A stretch of 34,298 nt of DNA from an uncultured Prevotella sp. (GCA_900770845.1 CAAGLS010000017.1:1-34298), one strand, 5' to 3'; shown: positions 7,382 to 16,546, counted from the stretch's first letter. Notes: a model not told the origin generated them from the letters alone. Numbers and translations: made by a program.

Positions 7382-8485
7382 TTAAACATTGAATCTGAAG
7401 TGCATGATGTCGCCGTCCTGCACCACATAGTCCTTGCCCTCGATGTTGAGCTTGCCGGCCTCGCGCACGGCGGCTTCCGACTTGTATTGCAGATAGTCCT
7501 CATACTTGATGACCTCGGCGCGGATGAAGCCCTTCTCGAAGTCGGTGTGGATCACGCCCGCACACTGCGGAGCTTTCCAGCCCTTGTGGTAGGTCCAGGC
7601 CTTCACTTCCATCTCGCCGGCCGTGATGAACGTCTGCAGGTTGAGCAAGTGGTAGGCCTTCTTGATGAGCCGGTTCACTCCCGGCTCCTCCATTCCCAGT
7701 TCGTCGAGGAACATCTTCTTGTCCTCGTAGGTGTCGAGCGAGGCGATGTCCTCCTCCGTCTTTGCGGCGATGACCATGGCCTCAGCTCCCTCGCGGGCGG
7801 CAATCTCCTCTATCTTCTTCGAGTAGTCGTTGCCCGACTTGGCGCTGGCCTCGTCGACGTTGCAGACGTAGAGCACGGGCTTGGTGGTGAGCAGGAACAG
7901 GTCGTGGGCGGCCTTTTCCTCCTCTTCCGTGTCGAAAGCCACGGTGCGGCAGTTCTGCCCCTTGTCCAGCGCTTCCTTGTAGGCCTCCAGCACAGTCTCC
8001 AGCACCTTGGCGTCCTTGTTGCCGGCGGCTGCGGTCTTCTGCACCTTGGCCAACTGGCCCTCGATGGTTTCCAGGTCCTTCAGCTGCAGCTCCGTGTCGA
8101 TGATTTCCTTGTCCTCCACGGGGTCGACGGGAGCTCCGCCCTCGCGCACCACGTTGTCGTCGTCGAAGCAGCGTATGACATGGATGATGGCGTCGCACTC
8201 GCGGATGTTGCCCAAGAACTTGTTGCCCAGGCCCTCGCCCTTGCTGGCGCCTTTCACGAGGCCTGCTATGTCTACTATCTCACACGTGGCGGGAACAATT
8301 CTTCCCGGATGCACAATCTCGGCCAGCTTGGTCAGCCGCTCGTCGGGAACGGTGATGACTCCCAAGTTGGGCTCTATCGTACAGAAGGGAAAGTTGGCTG
8401 CCTGAGCCTTGGCGCTCGACAGACAATTGAACAATGTGGACTTACCCACGTTGGGCAGTCCCACGATACCACATTTTAATGCCAT
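7382..8485 (-). CDS. ychF: YchF/OLA1 family ATPase
   Basis: A 367-residue Obg-related P-loop NTPase that associates with ribosomes; bacterial YchF and eukaryotic OLA1 prefer ATP. G1 is GLPNVGKS at residues 9-16. The G3-like segment is DIAGLVKGASKGEGLGNKFL. The G4 position reads NVDE instead of NKxD, the family hallmark linked to ATP preference. A coiled-coil insertion (LKDLETIEGQLAKVQKTA) occurs mid-protein. The C-terminal TGS domain ends YVVQDGDIMHFRFNV. Length is normal for the family. The start at 8485 (MALKCGIVG) matches homologues. A TACCTTTGC promoter element lies 31 nt upstream. Confidence 0.97.
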   Translation of the reverse strand: MALKCGIVGLPNVGKSTLFNCLSSAKAQAANFPFCTIEPNLGVITVPDERLTKLAEIVHPGRIVPATCEIVDIAGLVKGASKGEGLGNKFLGNIRECDAIIHVIRCFDDDNVVREGGAPVDPVEDKEIIDTELQLKDLETIEGQLAKVQKTAAAGNKDAKVLETVLEAYKEALDKGQNCRTVAFDTEEEEKAAHDLFLLTTKPVLYVCNVDEASAKSGNDYSKKIEEIAAREGAEAMVIAAKTEEDIASLDTYEDKKMFLDELGMEEPGVNRLIKKAYHLLNLQTFITAGEMEVKAWTYHKGWKAPQCAGVIHTDFEKGFIRAEVIKYEDYLQYKSEAAVREAGKLNIEGKDYVVQDGDIMHFRFNV

Positions 8486-8516
8486 TTCTTCTTGATAATC
8501 GTTTATAAACTTGGTG

Positions 8517-8524
8517 CAAAGGTA
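8517..8524 (-). promoter_or_regulatory. -7 promoter element of ychF
   Basis: TACCTTTG followed by C on the minus strand, 31 nt before the ychF ATG. The -33 region is only T-rich. It is divergent from the promoter at 8598. Confidence 0.55.
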
Positions 8525-8597
8525 CAAAAAAGATATGAGATAAAACCTTTCGCACCGAAAAAGCGTGGATGGAGACCTGTTTTCTTAATTTTTTTCG

Positions 8598-8605
8598 TAT
8601 GTTTG
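8598..8605 (+). promoter_or_regulatory. -7 promoter element of the patatin gene
   Basis: TATGTTTG followed by C on the plus strand, 22 nt before the ATG at 8628. No good -33 element is seen. Confidence 0.5.
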
Positions 8606-8627
8606 CATTACGTTAACAATAAGCGAT

Positions 8628-10760
8628 ATGAAGAAAACGCTCTCCCTCCTGTTTTGTCTGGCCCTTCAGTGTGCCACCGCACTGGCCCAACCCGGCGGCG
8701 GCGCGGCCACAACCTGCCGCGACACCAGCTCCACCCCTCAGATGAATCCTGGCAGCCCGTCGGCCGCCCCACAGCCACCAACCGCCCACCGGCGACCACC
8801 ACGCGTGGCCGTGGTACTCTCGGGAGGCGGAGCCAAGGGCATGGCCCACATCGGCGTGCTGAAGGTGATGGAGCGCGCGGGCATTCCCATCAGCATCGTC
8901 ACGGGCACGTCGATGGGCAGCCTCGTGGGCGGACTCTACAGCGTGGGCTGGAATGCCACCCAGCTCGACTCGCTCGTGCGCAAGCAGGACTGGAACTTCC
9001 TGCTCTCCGACAAGGAAGACTACTACTCGGAGGACCTCATGGGGCGCAAGCGGCAGGACACCTACTTCCTCTCGAAGACCTTCACCGCGGGACGGAAGAA
9101 CATCGCCGAGGCCGGCGGACTCATCATGGGAAAGAATCTCCTGAAGCTCTTCCGGCATCTCACGGCGGGCTACACCGACTCCATCGACTTCAACCACCTG
9201 CCCATACCCTTCTCGTGCGTGGCCACCGACATCGTGGACAACACCGAGTATGACTTCCACAGCGGGGTGCTGGCCGAGGCCATGCGCGCCAGCATGAGCA
9301 TCCCCTTGGTGTTCAGCCCCGTGAGGAAGGGCTACCGCGTGCTCGTCGACGGCGGACTGCGCAACAACTACCCGGCCGACATCGCGCGCCGGATGGGCGC
9401 CGACTACATCGTCGGAGCCACGGTGCAGGGGCCGCCAAAGACCGCCGACGACCTGGCCACCGGCACCAGCGTGCTGGGACAGATTGTCGACGTGAACTGC
9501 AAGAACAAATACGACGACAACCTGGCCATCACCGACATCGCCATACGCGTCAACACACAGGGCTACAACGCGGCGAGCTTCAACAACGCGGCCATCGACA
9601 CCCTCATCAGGCGTGGCGAGGAGGAGGCCATGAAGCACTGGGGCGAGCTGATGGCACTGAAGCGAAAGCTGGGGCTGGCCGACGACTACCGGCCGCAATA
9701 CCTCTCGGCGAGCGAGGAGGCGCGGCAGCCGATGGACTTCAGCGACGACAAGTTGGAGCAGCGCCCCACCCACGATGTCGTGCAGGGCAACGTGGGCATG
9801 AGATTCGACAACGAGGAGATGGTGGCCCTGCAGCTCAATGCGCTCTACAAGAGCTCACGCGCACCCATCGACCTGCAGGCAACCGTCAGACTGGGCAAGC
9901 GCATCATGGTCGACGCACAGGGACTGTGGGTTCCCAAGAAGATTGCACGGCTGGGCATCGACTATACGTTCCGCCACAACGACATCGACATCTACGAACG
10001 GGGACACAACGCCTACAACATCACCAACAACCACCACAGGGTGAGCATAGGGCTGTTGGGGGCCAACTTCCACAACGTGTCGTTCGATGTCAGCGCCAGA
10101 TGGGACTACTACAGGTTCATCAACCTGCTCTCATCGCAGAAAGAGTACCTGGAGCACGGGGCCAAGCTCACCGACGACCACTTCTTCAGCTACCACGCCC
10201 TGCTGCACTACAACTCGCAGGACGATGGCGTCTTCCCCACACGCGGCTCCAACTTCCGACTTAGCTACGCCTACTTCACCGACAACTTCGCCCAGTACAA
10301 CCACCATACGGGATTCAGCGAGCTGAGTGGCCTGTGGCTCACCAACATTCCCTTGAGCCACAGCTTCTCGCTCCAGCCAATGGCCTACGGGCGAATGCTC
10401 TTCGGCAGCGAGATTCCCTACACGCGGCTCAACAACGTAGGCGGCCCATGGTTTGGCCACTACTTCGAGGAGCAGATGCCCTTTGCCGGCTCCCACAACG
10501 TAGAGATTGTCGGCAACCGCATGGCAGCCTCGCAGCTGCAGGGACAATGGCACCTCACCACCAACAACTACATGTCAGCCGCGGCGGCAATCATGTTCGA
10601 CCACAACGATCTTGGCCGCCTGCTGCGCACCAAGCCCCACTATGGCTTCCGCACCGCGTGGGCCTACCGCACGGTGCTCGGCCCCGTGGGGGCGTCGTTC
10701 AACTACAACACACGGCAAAAGGAAGTCAGCCTGTACATCAACTTGGGCTACGAGTTCTAA
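8628..10760 (+). CDS. Patatin-like phospholipase with C-terminal outer-membrane barrel
   Basis: A 710-residue protein. The signal peptide MKKTLSLLFCLALQCATALA is followed by a proline-rich linker (residues about 21-58). The patatin domain carries GGGAKG (66-71, oxyanion hole), GTSMG (93-97, nucleophile S95) and DGG (241-243, catalytic D241). The Ser-Asp dyad is therefore intact, predicting a phospholipase A or lysophospholipase. From about residue 390 the chain becomes amphipathic beta-strands rich in Tyr/His/Asn and ends in VSLYINLGYEF. The terminal aromatic and overall layout (patatin, linker region, barrel of the surface-antigen/BamA type) match type Vd/PlpD-like architecture as seen in Bacteroidetes. 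Whether the patatin domain faces outside or the periplasm cannot be decided. A hairpin terminator follows immediately. Confidence 0.92.
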   Translation: MKKTLSLLFCLALQCATALAQPGGGAATTCRDTSSTPQMNPGSPSAAPQPPTAHRRPPRVAVVLSGGGAKGMAHIGVLKVMERAGIPISIVTGTSMGSLVGGLYSVGWNATQLDSLVRKQDWNFLLSDKEDYYSEDLMGRKRQDTYFLSKTFTAGRKNIAEAGGLIMGKNLLKLFRHLTAGYTDSIDFNHLPIPFSCVATDIVDNTEYDFHSGVLAEAMRASMSIPLVFSPVRKGYRVLVDGGLRNNYPADIARRMGADYIVGATVQGPPKTADDLATGTSVLGQIVDVNCKNKYDDNLAITDIAIRVNTQGYNAASFNNAAIDTLIRRGEEEAMKHWGELMALKRKLGLADDYRPQYLSASEEARQPMDFSDDKLEQRPTHDVVQGNVGMRFDNEEMVALQLNALYKSSRAPIDLQATVRLGKRIMVDAQGLWVPKKIARLGIDYTFRHNDIDIYERGHNAYNITNNHHRVSIGLLGANFHNVSFDVSARWDYYRFINLLSSQKEYLEHGAKLTDDHFFSYHALLHYNSQDDGVFPTRGSNFRLSYAYFTDNFAQYNHHTGFSELSGLWLTNIPLSHSFSLQPMAYGRMLFGSEIPYTRLNNVGGPWFGHYFEEQMPFAGSHNVEIVGNRMAASQLQGQWHLTTNNYMSAAAAIMFDHNDLGRLLRTKPHYGFRTAWAYRTVLGPVGASFNYNTRQKEVSLYINLGYEF

Positions 10761-10763
10761 TAG

Positions 10764-10803
10764 AAAGAATCGCGACTCGCATCTGCGGGCCGCGATTCTT
10801 TTA
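10764..10803. terminator. Bidirectional terminator between convergent genes
   Basis: AAAGAATCGCG (10764-10774) and CGCGATTCTTT (10791-10801) form a perfect 11-bp stem with A-rich and T-rich flanks. It begins 4 nt after the patatin stop and faces the convergent protease gene. Confidence 0.85.
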
Positions 10804-10873
10804 TGAATGGATGTTTGCTATATGCCAACTCGGTTGTCCTCAGCTGTCGCAAGCCGGCGACAGCCGCGGCCAT

Positions 10874-13800
10874 CTATTTTACAGCCACCTTGCAGCCTCC
10901 GTGGATGTAGAGGCCGGGAGCGGTGGGCTTGCCGTTGAGGCGCACGCCCTGCAGGGTGTACCATGCGCCGTCGCCCTCGGCTGTTGGCTTGGCCAACGCA
11001 ATGCCTGTGGTCTCGCCGCCAATCCTGACTTTCAGAGTCTTTGGAGCAGCACTTTCTGCCAGCTTCGAGACGAAGTAGGCACGGAAAGCGCCAACGCTGC
11101 CAGAGGTGTTTTGCTCGAAGGCGTTGCCGTCGCTGTTGAGCAGGTAGCCACCACTGACCGTTGATGACGCCAATTGGCCCCGCATGGCGTAGGTGTCGGT
11201 TGTTGCCACAATCCTTGCGCCGGGGGCGATGTCGGCGTTGGAGCCGTGGAACACCACCTTCTTGCCCTCGAAGCTGTACTGACTGCCCCAATGGCTGCCG
11301 GGGAAAGCCACGATGTAGGGCGTATTGGCCTTGACGCTTTGGGCATAGTCGAACACCACATTGTTGTCGTTGTCTATGCTGCTGAACTCATTTATCCAGA
11401 AGTCCTTGCCTTGGTCGGTGGCAGAGTGGAAGAAGTCAATCTCCCTGCCGCCCTCGAAGCTGATTCTGTCAACGTCGAACGGCACCACCAATGTCTCCCA
11501 TCCGTTGCTGCCGTCGGCATAGCGCTCCGGCGTGCGAATGTAGTTGGCTTCCGTAGCCGTGAAGCTGAGGGGAGTTTGGAAGTCGTGTCCGTCGGTGATG
11601 TTGAGCGTGGCGATAGTTCCTCCGGCCACCACGTTGGCGTTTTCAAGCCCAGCGGGTATGGTGGCGTCGCCGTCTAAGAAGTAGAGCGTGTTGGGATTGC
11701 TGTTGGGGGTGACCTTGGTGACACCGCTCACCCCCTGCAAGTCTACGGCAACCGTGTTGTCGTCGATGGTGATGCTGCTCGTGGCTGCGCTTGCTGTCGT
11801 GGAGCCGTCGGCCTTGTGCTGCACAAAGCCTGCTGCGTGCGTGAAGCCATAGCTAAAAGTGGTATTCCACTGCGTATCGCCCGAGCGCAGCTGGATGTAG
11901 TAGGTGTTACCGATGGAGCCGGTGTATTCAAACGGAATCTCCACGGTGCCTCCTGCGGGAATGCTGACCGTTGTGCTGCTGTTCACGCTTCCATTATAGT
12001 AGCCATTCCCGACAGGATACCAAAACAGCACATTGATTGTTCCCGCATAGGGGTTGGCCGTGTCGTTGTTCTTCAGCGTGGCCACGCCTTTCCCCTGGGT
12101 GCCATAGACGATTCTATTGCCGGATGTGGTCGATGGGTCGGCTTGGTTCTCCGCCTTCATGCCTATCACCGACAATGAGCTGCTGAGTTGGCCGTCGACT
12201 ATGGCCACCTGGGTTTGGCCTATCACATTCTTTCCCTCCGCGTCGGTTGTGGCCCATATATAATAGGTACCCGCGGATGTGGGCTTGAAGTCGCTCGAAT
12301 AGGTGTGCTGCCCGTTGGCGGGGATGGCGCAGCCAGCCATTGTCAGCCCACTCTTGCTGTAGGCTGTGCTGCCCACGTCGCTGGCCGTAGTAGAGGAATA
12401 GAGATAGAACGTGCCGTTGAACTCCCTTCCATTATTGTTCACCGCCGTGGTGATGGTGTTGGTGGAGTTGGTGATCTTCAGTCCGTCTACAGAGATTGTA
12501 GCCGAGAGACTGTTGTCGCCCGGCAACGTGATGGTGTATTTGCCGCCACTTACCACAACCAACGCATAGAAGTTGGAACTCTGTTTGTTCTTCTGCCACT
12601 CGGTTTCGGACGAAAGCTTTGAGACAGGCGTAATGCGGTAGGTGCCGTCGGAAAGGCCGCTGAAATCTTTGCTTAATCCTGACCAGCCATAATTGGGATT
12701 TAATTCACAATTACTGTAGATGGTCCTGCATTCAGCCAAGCTGCCGTCTTCGTTGAGAAAGCCGAAGCCAACGTCGAAAGTGTTGGTAACACCTGTATAG
12801 TTAAAGAAATCACTGCTGATTGTCGTTCCACTTGCAGTGATGCTGTTGGATGTCAGATGCGGCTTCTCTTCCGACTGCTTGCCGTCGGGAGCCTGTGCGC
12901 CGAAGAGGGCTTGCTGGTACATGGAATAGCCGTCGTTGGTGGAGCTGGCCCCTATGCCCGTGTTGCTTCCGGGATTGAGCACCGAGAGGGCGAAATAGCC
13001 ATTACAATATCCCCCCCAGCCCCAGTTGACGTGGAAGAGGTCCTCGCCGTCGTAGCCGTCGATGACGAAAGCGTGGCCACCACCTGTGGACTGTCCGCCA
13101 TATAATACGGGCCGGTCGCTGACAAGTTCCTGATAGACAAGGTCGTTCCACTGGGCTATCGAATAGTCGTCACGGTTGAGAATCCGAGTATCGTCATCAT
13201 AGCCGAAATAGTTCTTGAGCGCGGGCGCCACATAAGCCGTGACAGCCCCCGAAGACGGCCCGTAGTTCATTTTCACCGACTGGCCGCAAAGGAGCATCAG
13301 ACGGGCCACGGCGCTCTTCTGCGCATCGGTGGAGGAGGAATTGTAGGTGGGCGTCATATTGTTCCAGTCGAGTGTGGCTCCGCTTGGAACAGGGTCCAAG
13401 GTGACAGTCTTTGTACCGCTCGACGTGTCGTAGCTGTTCGACATGGAGGGAATCTCGGCGATGGTCTGCTGGGGATAGCGGTGGTAGTACATCACCTGTG
13501 CCATGGCCGTGGCCACACAGCCCGTCACGCTTTGGCCGGTTGTCCCATTGCGATAGTAGAATATGGGACACTGATCGTTGTATGGGCTGTCCTGGTTCCA
13601 GAGCGAGACCAGCTTGGGGGCTATGGCGTGTCTTGCCTTCTGGGCGCGCAGCGGGGCAACCCCGCTGTTGTCCACCTTCACCCCGTTGTCGTCGAGCCAC
13701 GCAATCTGGTCGGAATAGCCCTGCAGCCAGTTGGCCACGTTCTCGGGCAGGTTGCCGGCATCGAGGCTTCCCTTGTCGGAATAGCCGAGGATGGTGGCTG

Positions 13801-14047
13801 TGCGGTCATCGCCCGAGACGACAACGAAGCCTCCGCCCTGGTTGTTGAACACATAATAGGAAGAGGCCGACGACGGACTCTTGGCACTCTTGCGCGGAGC
13901 GCTGAAAGCACTACGAGCCACGTTGAGCGTGACTCCGCGCTGCTGCATAAACTGGCGGGCCGCCTTCAAGGCCGCGCTGTAGTCTATGGGTGCCGCCACG
14001 ACGTTCATCGCAAACGCCATGAGCAGTAAGGATAATAACTTTCTCAC
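10874..14047 (-). CDS. C10 family cysteine protease (streptopain/interpain-like), large secreted form
   Basis: A 1057-residue exported protease with a signal peptide (MRKLLSLLLMAFAMNVVAA). An inhibitory propeptide (about 20-140, containing YYVFNNQGGGFVVVSGDDRT) is followed by the peptidase C10 catalytic domain. The catalytic Cys177 is in TGCVATAMAQVMYY, the catalytic His325 is in GGGHAFVIDGYDG, and NWGWGG (341-346) is the conserved C10 C-terminal motif. Beta-sandwich-like segments fill about residues 400-850, and the tail (WYTLQGVRLNGKPTAPGLYI, ending KVAVK) resembles a type IX secretion signal. Relatives include Prevotella intermedia interpain A and Streptococcus SpeB. The start is GTG at 14047; no ATG gives an intact signal peptide. 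The gene begins 12 nt after the stop of the 58-residue gene, in the same frame. Confidence 0.93.
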   Translation of the reverse strand: MRKLLSLLLMAFAMNVVAAPIDYSAALKAARQFMQQRGVTLNVARSAFSAPRKSAKSPSSASSYYVFNNQGGGFVVVSGDDRTATILGYSDKGSLDAGNLPENVANWLQGYSDQIAWLDDNGVKVDNSGVAPLRAQKARHAIAPKLVSLWNQDSPYNDQCPIFYYRNGTTGQSVTGCVATAMAQVMYYHRYPQQTIAEIPSMSNSYDTSSGTKTVTLDPVPSGATLDWNNMTPTYNSSSTDAQKSAVARLMLLCGQSVKMNYGPSSGAVTAYVAPALKNYFGYDDDTRILNRDDYSIAQWNDLVYQELVSDRPVLYGGQSTGGGHAFVIDGYDGEDLFHVNWGWGGYCNGYFALSVLNPGSNTGIGASSTNDGYSMYQQALFGAQAPDGKQSEEKPHLTSNSITASGTTISSDFFNYTGVTNTFDVGFGFLNEDGSLAECRTIYSNCELNPNYGWSGLSKDFSGLSDGTYRITPVSKLSSETEWQKNKQSSNFYALVVVSGGKYTITLPGDNSLSATISVDGLKITNSTNTITTAVNNNGREFNGTFYLYSSTTASDVGSTAYSKSGLTMAGCAIPANGQHTYSSDFKPTSAGTYYIWATTDAEGKNVIGQTQVAIVDGQLSSSLSVIGMKAENQADPSTTSGNRIVYGTQGKGVATLKNNDTANPYAGTINVLFWYPVGNGYYNGSVNSSTTVSIPAGGTVEIPFEYTGSIGNTYYIQLRSGDTQWNTTFSYGFTHAAGFVQHKADGSTTASAATSSITIDDNTVAVDLQGVSGVTKVTPNSNPNTLYFLDGDATIPAGLENANVVAGGTIATLNITDGHDFQTPLSFTATEANYIRTPERYADGSNGWETLVVPFDVDRISFEGGREIDFFHSATDQGKDFWINEFSSIDNDNNVVFDYAQSVKANTPYIVAFPGSHWGSQYSFEGKKVVFHGSNADIAPGARIVATTDTYAMRGQLASSTVSGGYLLNSDGNAFEQNTSGSVGAFRAYFVSKLAESAAPKTLKVRIGGETTGIALAKPTAEGDGAWYTLQGVRLNGKPTAPGLYIHGGCKVAVK

Positions 14048-14059
14048 AATCGTATCTTT

Positions 14060-14236
14060 TTACTGTTTGTCCCACTCATTATTCTCATCTTCATCATCAT
14101 CAAGCAATGAACCCTTGCTTCTGACACTGGGATTCTGTTGGTCGCCGGCGCTCAGTCCGCCGCTTCCGGCCAATATCGGTGCTTCAACTTGCAAATTCTT
14201 CACCTTGATGGTGGGTGCTTGGTAGGTCTTCTTCAT
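14060..14236 (-). CDS. Small 58-residue protein with LAGS motif and acidic tail
   Basis: ATG at 14236 to TAA at 14060. The protein begins MKKTYQAPTIKVKNLQVEAP, then ILAGSGGLSAGDQQN, and ends with an acidic stretch LLDDDEDENNEW. Small Bacteroidetes proteins with an MKK-Y-x-x-P start, a hydrophobic (I/L)LAGS motif and an acidic or polar C-terminus are common as hypothetical genes. I know of no established function. It has no classical signal peptide. It lies directly upstream of, and in the same frame as, the C10 protease, with only 12 nt between stop and GTG start, so translational coupling is likely. It could be a chaperone or inhibitor of the protease or an unrelated leader peptide; nothing in the sequence decides this. 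Confidence 0.72.
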   Translation of the reverse strand: MKKTYQAPTIKVKNLQVEAPILAGSGGLSAGDQQNPSVRSKGSLLDDDEDENNEWDKQ

Positions 14237-14282
14237 TTTCTCAAAGTTTTTTGTTTATGTATCTGTCCAATTATTCTGAATA

Positions 14283-14324
14283 GAGCCAAATACCTTGCGT
14301 CGTTTCTGCATAGGTATTTGGCTC
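14283..14324 (-). terminator. Hairpin downstream of the NagB-PIG-L fusion gene
   Basis: GAGCCAAATACC (14283-14294) and GGTATTTGGCTC (14313-14324) form a perfect 12-bp inverted repeat around an 18-nt loop, between the fusion gene stop at 14409 and the start of the protease operon. There is no long U-run, so efficiency is uncertain. Confidence 0.55.
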
Positions 14325-14408
14325 AGTCTCAATCATTCATATTGTGTCCGCAATCAAAGACGGTGGAGAGACTCCGCCGTCTATTGCCACCGAAATACAG
14401 GGACACCC

Positions 14409-16397
14409 TTACGGGCGGTATTGCACGAAGGCCTCCATGGCCTCGTAGCAGGCCAGTCCCAAATCGTCGTAGAGCTTGGCCGTGCCACGGTTGCGGTCCT
14501 CAGCGCGCTGCCAGAAGAGGCGCTCGTCGTTGCCAAGGAAGGGAGCGCTCTCCATCTGCGAGGAGTGCTTGAGGATGGCGTTGCGCTTGGCGCGAAGCTC
14601 CTCGGGCGACATGGGCACACACATCTCGATGTTCTCAATCTCCCATTCGGCCCATGCTCCGCGATACATCCAGATGCGGCAGTCCTTGAGCCACTCGGCG
14701 CCAGCCTGCTTCTCCAAGTCGATGGCGGCCAGCACGGCGTCGGTGCACTTGCGGTGGGTGCCGTGGGGGTCGGCCAGGTCGCCGGCCACGAATATCTCGT
14801 GGGGCTTCACCTTTGTGAGCAGGTCGCGCACGATGTTGACATCCTTCTCCGTCATGGGCAGCTTCTCGATGCGTCCGCTCTCATAGAAGGGCAGGTCGAG
14901 GAAGTGGACGTGGTCGAGCGGAATGTGGTTATAGGTGCATGCCGTGCGGGCCTCGCCGCGACGGATGAGTCCCTTGATGCGCCTCACGTCGAGGGTGTCG
15001 ATGTCGCCCTCCTTTTTCTCGGCCAGGAATTTCTTGATGTCCTTGTACATCTTCTTGATGGTCTCGTCCTTCTCGCCTATGAAGATTTGGTTGAATCCAT
15101 TGACAAAGTGCATGAAGCGGGTCACCTCCTCGTCGTTGACGGCAATGTCGCCGCTGGTCTCGTAGGCCACGTGCAGGTCGTGTCCCTGGTTCACAAGCCG
15201 CTGTATGGTGCCTCCCATGGAGATGACATCGTCGTCGGGATGGGGCGAGAACACGATGACGCGCTTGGGGAACGGAGTGGCGCGCTCGGGGCGATAGGTG
15301 TCGTCGGCGTTGGGCTTGCCGCCCGGCCATCCCGTAATGGTGTGCTGCAGGTCGTTGAATATCTTGATGTTGCACTGGTAGGCGGAGCCATAGAGTGCCA
15401 GCAGCTCAGAGAGTCCGTTCTCGTTGTAGTCCTTGTTGGTGAGTTTGAGGATGGGCTTGTGGGTGACACCGCAGAGCCACACCAGGGCGGCGCGCGTCAG
15501 TTTGTCGGTCCATTTGCAGTTGGCCACCAGCCAAGGATGGATGATGCGCGTGAGCTTGCCGGCCGCGGCGAGGTCGACCACCACATGGCAGTTGTTGTGG
15601 GTCTGCAGATAGCTGGCCGGAAAGGCCTCGCTGACCGAGCCTTCGACCGTTTGCCTGATGATGTCGGCCTTCTCCTCTCCCCATGCCGTGAGATAGATCT
15701 TGCGCGCGGCGAGGATGTTGGCGATGCCGAGCGTGATGCTGCAGGGCGGCACGGCCTCCTGGCCGCCGAAGCTCATTGTCATCTCCTCGCGCGAGGTTGC
15801 GTCGATGAGGATGAGGCGGCTGCGCGTGTTGATGCCAGAGCCCGGCTCGTTGGTGGCGATGTTGCCTATGCGCCCGATGCCGAGCAGCATGATGTCGATG
15901 CCGCCGAACGACTGGATGCGCTCCTCATAGAGGCGGCAGAGCTGCTGCACCTCGTCCTGGGCGATGCTGCCGTCGGGCGAGAAGACGTTTTGCTCGGGAA
16001 TGTCCACCTTGCTGAGGAAGCGCTCGCGAAGCTGGTGGATGGAGCTGATGGCACTGTCGGCCTTCAAGGGGAAATACTCGTAGGCGTTGAACACCACCAC
16101 ATTGCGGAAGCTTACCTTCTGCTCGCGGTGGATGCGAATCAGCTCGTCGTAGACCGGCGTGAGGCTCTGGCCCGTGCCAAGGCCAAGGACGCAGTATTTG
16201 CCGAGCTGCTGCTTGTCTCTGATTTCCTTCACGATGGCGTTGGCGATGGCGGCCGCGCCCTCGTCAACCTTTGGGAAGATGTCGGTGAGGATCTTCTCGT
16301 TGCGTGTAATCTCCGAGCGGTCGACGGCCGTCTTCGGATTGTAGAACTCCTCAGATACTTGATTGAGGACGATTTGTGAGCTTAAGTTTAAATTCAT
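14409..16397 (-). CDS. NagB-like domain fused to PIG-L/LmbE deacetylase
   Basis: A 662-residue two-domain cytoplasmic protein of the kind usually annotated in Bacteroidetes as glucosamine-6-phosphate deaminase. Residues about 30-290 have the NagB/RpiA fold, including the phosphate-binding GLGTGQS (72-78). However, the catalytic positions have changed relative to NagB: FNMDEY reads FNAYEY (103-108), and GIGxDGHIAFNEP reads GIGRIGNIATNEP (173-185). The equivalents of D72, D141 and H143 are lost, and only E184 (E148 equivalent) remains. Residues about 378-640 are a PIG-L deacetylase with intact metal motifs HPDDD (386-390) and DPHGTH (543-548). The second domain is therefore probably the active part. 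It is the last gene of the leftward amino-sugar cluster. Confidence 0.9.
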   Translation of the reverse strand: MNLNLSSQIVLNQVSEEFYNPKTAVDRSEITRNEKILTDIFPKVDEGAAAIANAIVKEIRDKQQLGKYCVLGLGTGQSLTPVYDELIRIHREQKVSFRNVVVFNAYEYFPLKADSAISSIHQLRERFLSKVDIPEQNVFSPDGSIAQDEVQQLCRLYEERIQSFGGIDIMLLGIGRIGNIATNEPGSGINTRSRLILIDATSREEMTMSFGGQEAVPPCSITLGIANILAARKIYLTAWGEEKADIIRQTVEGSVSEAFPASYLQTHNNCHVVVDLAAAGKLTRIIHPWLVANCKWTDKLTRAALVWLCGVTHKPILKLTNKDYNENGLSELLALYGSAYQCNIKIFNDLQHTITGWPGGKPNADDTYRPERATPFPKRVIVFSPHPDDDVISMGGTIQRLVNQGHDLHVAYETSGDIAVNDEEVTRFMHFVNGFNQIFIGEKDETIKKMYKDIKKFLAEKKEGDIDTLDVRRIKGLIRRGEARTACTYNHIPLDHVHFLDLPFYESGRIEKLPMTEKDVNIVRDLLTKVKPHEIFVAGDLADPHGTHRKCTDAVLAAIDLEKQAGAEWLKDCRIWMYRGAWAEWEIENIEMCVPMSPEELRAKRNAILKHSSQMESAPFLGNDERLFWQRAEDRNRGTAKLYDDLGLACYEAMEAFVQYRP

Positions 16398-16546
16398 GTT
16401 AGTCTGTTGTTTACTTTTCCGTAGAAAAAAATGTCCTGTCCCCTGCGAGTCCCATGGCGACGGTTATTGTCCCTCTGCCGGGGCTAAGTTTTTGGGGGGC
16501 AGCCCCCGCCCGCACGCGGAGAGCGCGGGGAGGGGAAGCCAATGGC

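Noticed and set aside
14295..16379. 694-codon open frame on the plus strand
   Set aside because: Antisense to the NagB-like/PIG-L fusion, which has clear motifs; the antisense product has shadow-type composition.
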